Source: GCA-002282575 sp964646525 (GTDB lineage Bacteria > Pseudomonadota > Gammaproteobacteria > Thiomicrospirales > Thiomicrospiraceae). From it: a stretch of 23,217 nt of DNA. The notes beneath the pieces are model-generated. The model was not told the origin of the DNA and ran no database searches. It saw nothing but the letters and a program-made list of their open reading frames with translations. Positions 23,037 to 23,217 of the stretch are shown one piece after another; within the stretch, counting starts at the first letter, position 1; each line of letters opens with the position of its first letter. Both the position numbers and the translations under genes were made by a program. The stretch spans positions 1-23,217 of the forward strand of contig CAZYER010000025.1 of NCBI GenBank assembly GCA_964646525.1, in the 5' to 3' direction.

Positions 23037-23170
23037 TGAGTAGGAAACCTCTAAAAACCTAGCTTCGCTCGTTTTTAGACTTTCCAATTTTGTTTTTAGC
23101 TGAAAGAAGGGGTTTTATCAATGTGTTACATGCTATTTTTAGCAACCCCTTCCTTCAGGCTTCCTACCCA
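23037..23170. repeat. Nested inverted repeats forming a three-way junction
   Basis: Outer arms 23037-23050 and 23157-23170 pair at 12 of 14 positions. Directly after the left outer arm lies a hairpin, CTAAAAAC (23051-23058) with GTTTTTAG (23071-23078), and inside it AGC/GCT around loop TTC. A second long hairpin pairs 23100-23114 with 23144-23158 (14 of 15), sharing two bases with the right outer arm. Together they draw a Y-shaped or cloverleaf fold. It could be a MITE-like element, a structured RNA, or a recombination site. It lies about 100-240 nt upstream of the aroG start; no gene is seen here. Confidence 0.7.
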
Positions 23171-23190
23171 TTGGGTTATTAAATGTTTCC

Positions 23191-23214
23191 AGTAGTTTAA
23201 TAAGTAGTTTAATA
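23191..23214. repeat. 12-bp tandem duplication at the right edge
   Basis: AGTAGTTTAATA occurs twice head to tail (23191-23202 and 23203-23214). GTTATTAAAT (23175-23184) is a 9-of-10 inverted match to GTTTAATAAC (23207-23216), so the element also folds back. The window ends 3 nt later, so whether the repeat continues is unknown. Confidence 0.8.
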
Positions 23215-23217
23215 ACG

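Noticed and set aside
23175..23217. Start of a CRISPR array
   Set aside because: Two abutting 12-bp copies without spacers are a tandem duplication, not a repeat-spacer pattern; no cas genes are seen.

Overview
The window looks like a chromosomal segment of a gammaproteobacterium. The housekeeping proteins (ParE, ParC, TrpGDC, SpeD/SpeE, BioA, AroG, a Sad-type aldehyde dehydrogenase) match proteobacterial families, with AroG, BioA and Sad strikingly close to the E. coli proteins as I remember them. The order trpG-trpD-trpC-(OsmC protein)-speD is the one I recall from Pseudomonas, where vfr lies between trpC and the OsmC gene; vfr is absent here. I cannot name the genus. There is one 100-base run of N (18597-18696).

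Layout. (1) 1-1543 is an accessory remnant beside a tRNA-Leu(UAG) gene: the stub of a tRNA-targeting tyrosine integrase starts 90 nt past the tRNA 3' end, followed by a HigBA-type toxin-antitoxin pair with its own promoter. (2) 1662-10281, plus strand: parE-parC (topoisomerase IV), trpG-trpD-trpC (tryptophan), an OsmC-family gene, then speD-speE (spermidine). (3) 10286-15315, minus strand: an apparent operon aspartate aminotransferase, restriction-modification fusion enzyme, four-helix membrane protein, bioA, all within 8 nt of each other or overlapping. (4) 15406-17628, minus strand: a stator-type operon of one MotA homologue and two different MotB homologues, only one of which keeps the proton-carrying Asp. 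(5) 17750-18583, plus strand: a degenerate rhodanese fused to a methyltransferase, followed by a 16-bp-period repeat that flanks the assembly gap. (6) 18767-21330, minus strand: an EAL-HDOD signalling protein overlapping a succinate-semialdehyde dehydrogenase. (7) 21499-21747: a small DUF2892-type membrane protein, then a bidirectional terminator, then aroG on the minus strand. (8) 23037-23214: an elaborate set of inverted and tandem repeats upstream of aroG.

Most notable: the 666-residue protein at 12116-14116 joins a complete C5-cytosine methyltransferase to a C-terminal domain that strongly resembles the HpaII restriction endonuclease, so one polypeptide should both modify and cut, most likely at CCGG. 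In line with this, I found only four CCGG sites in the whole window by eye, far below base-composition expectation. Second is the one-MotA/two-MotB operon with no flagellar genes nearby, a composition reminiscent of the Myxococcus Agl gliding motor. Third is the three-way-junction inverted repeat near the right edge. All counts and alignments are by eye or from memory.
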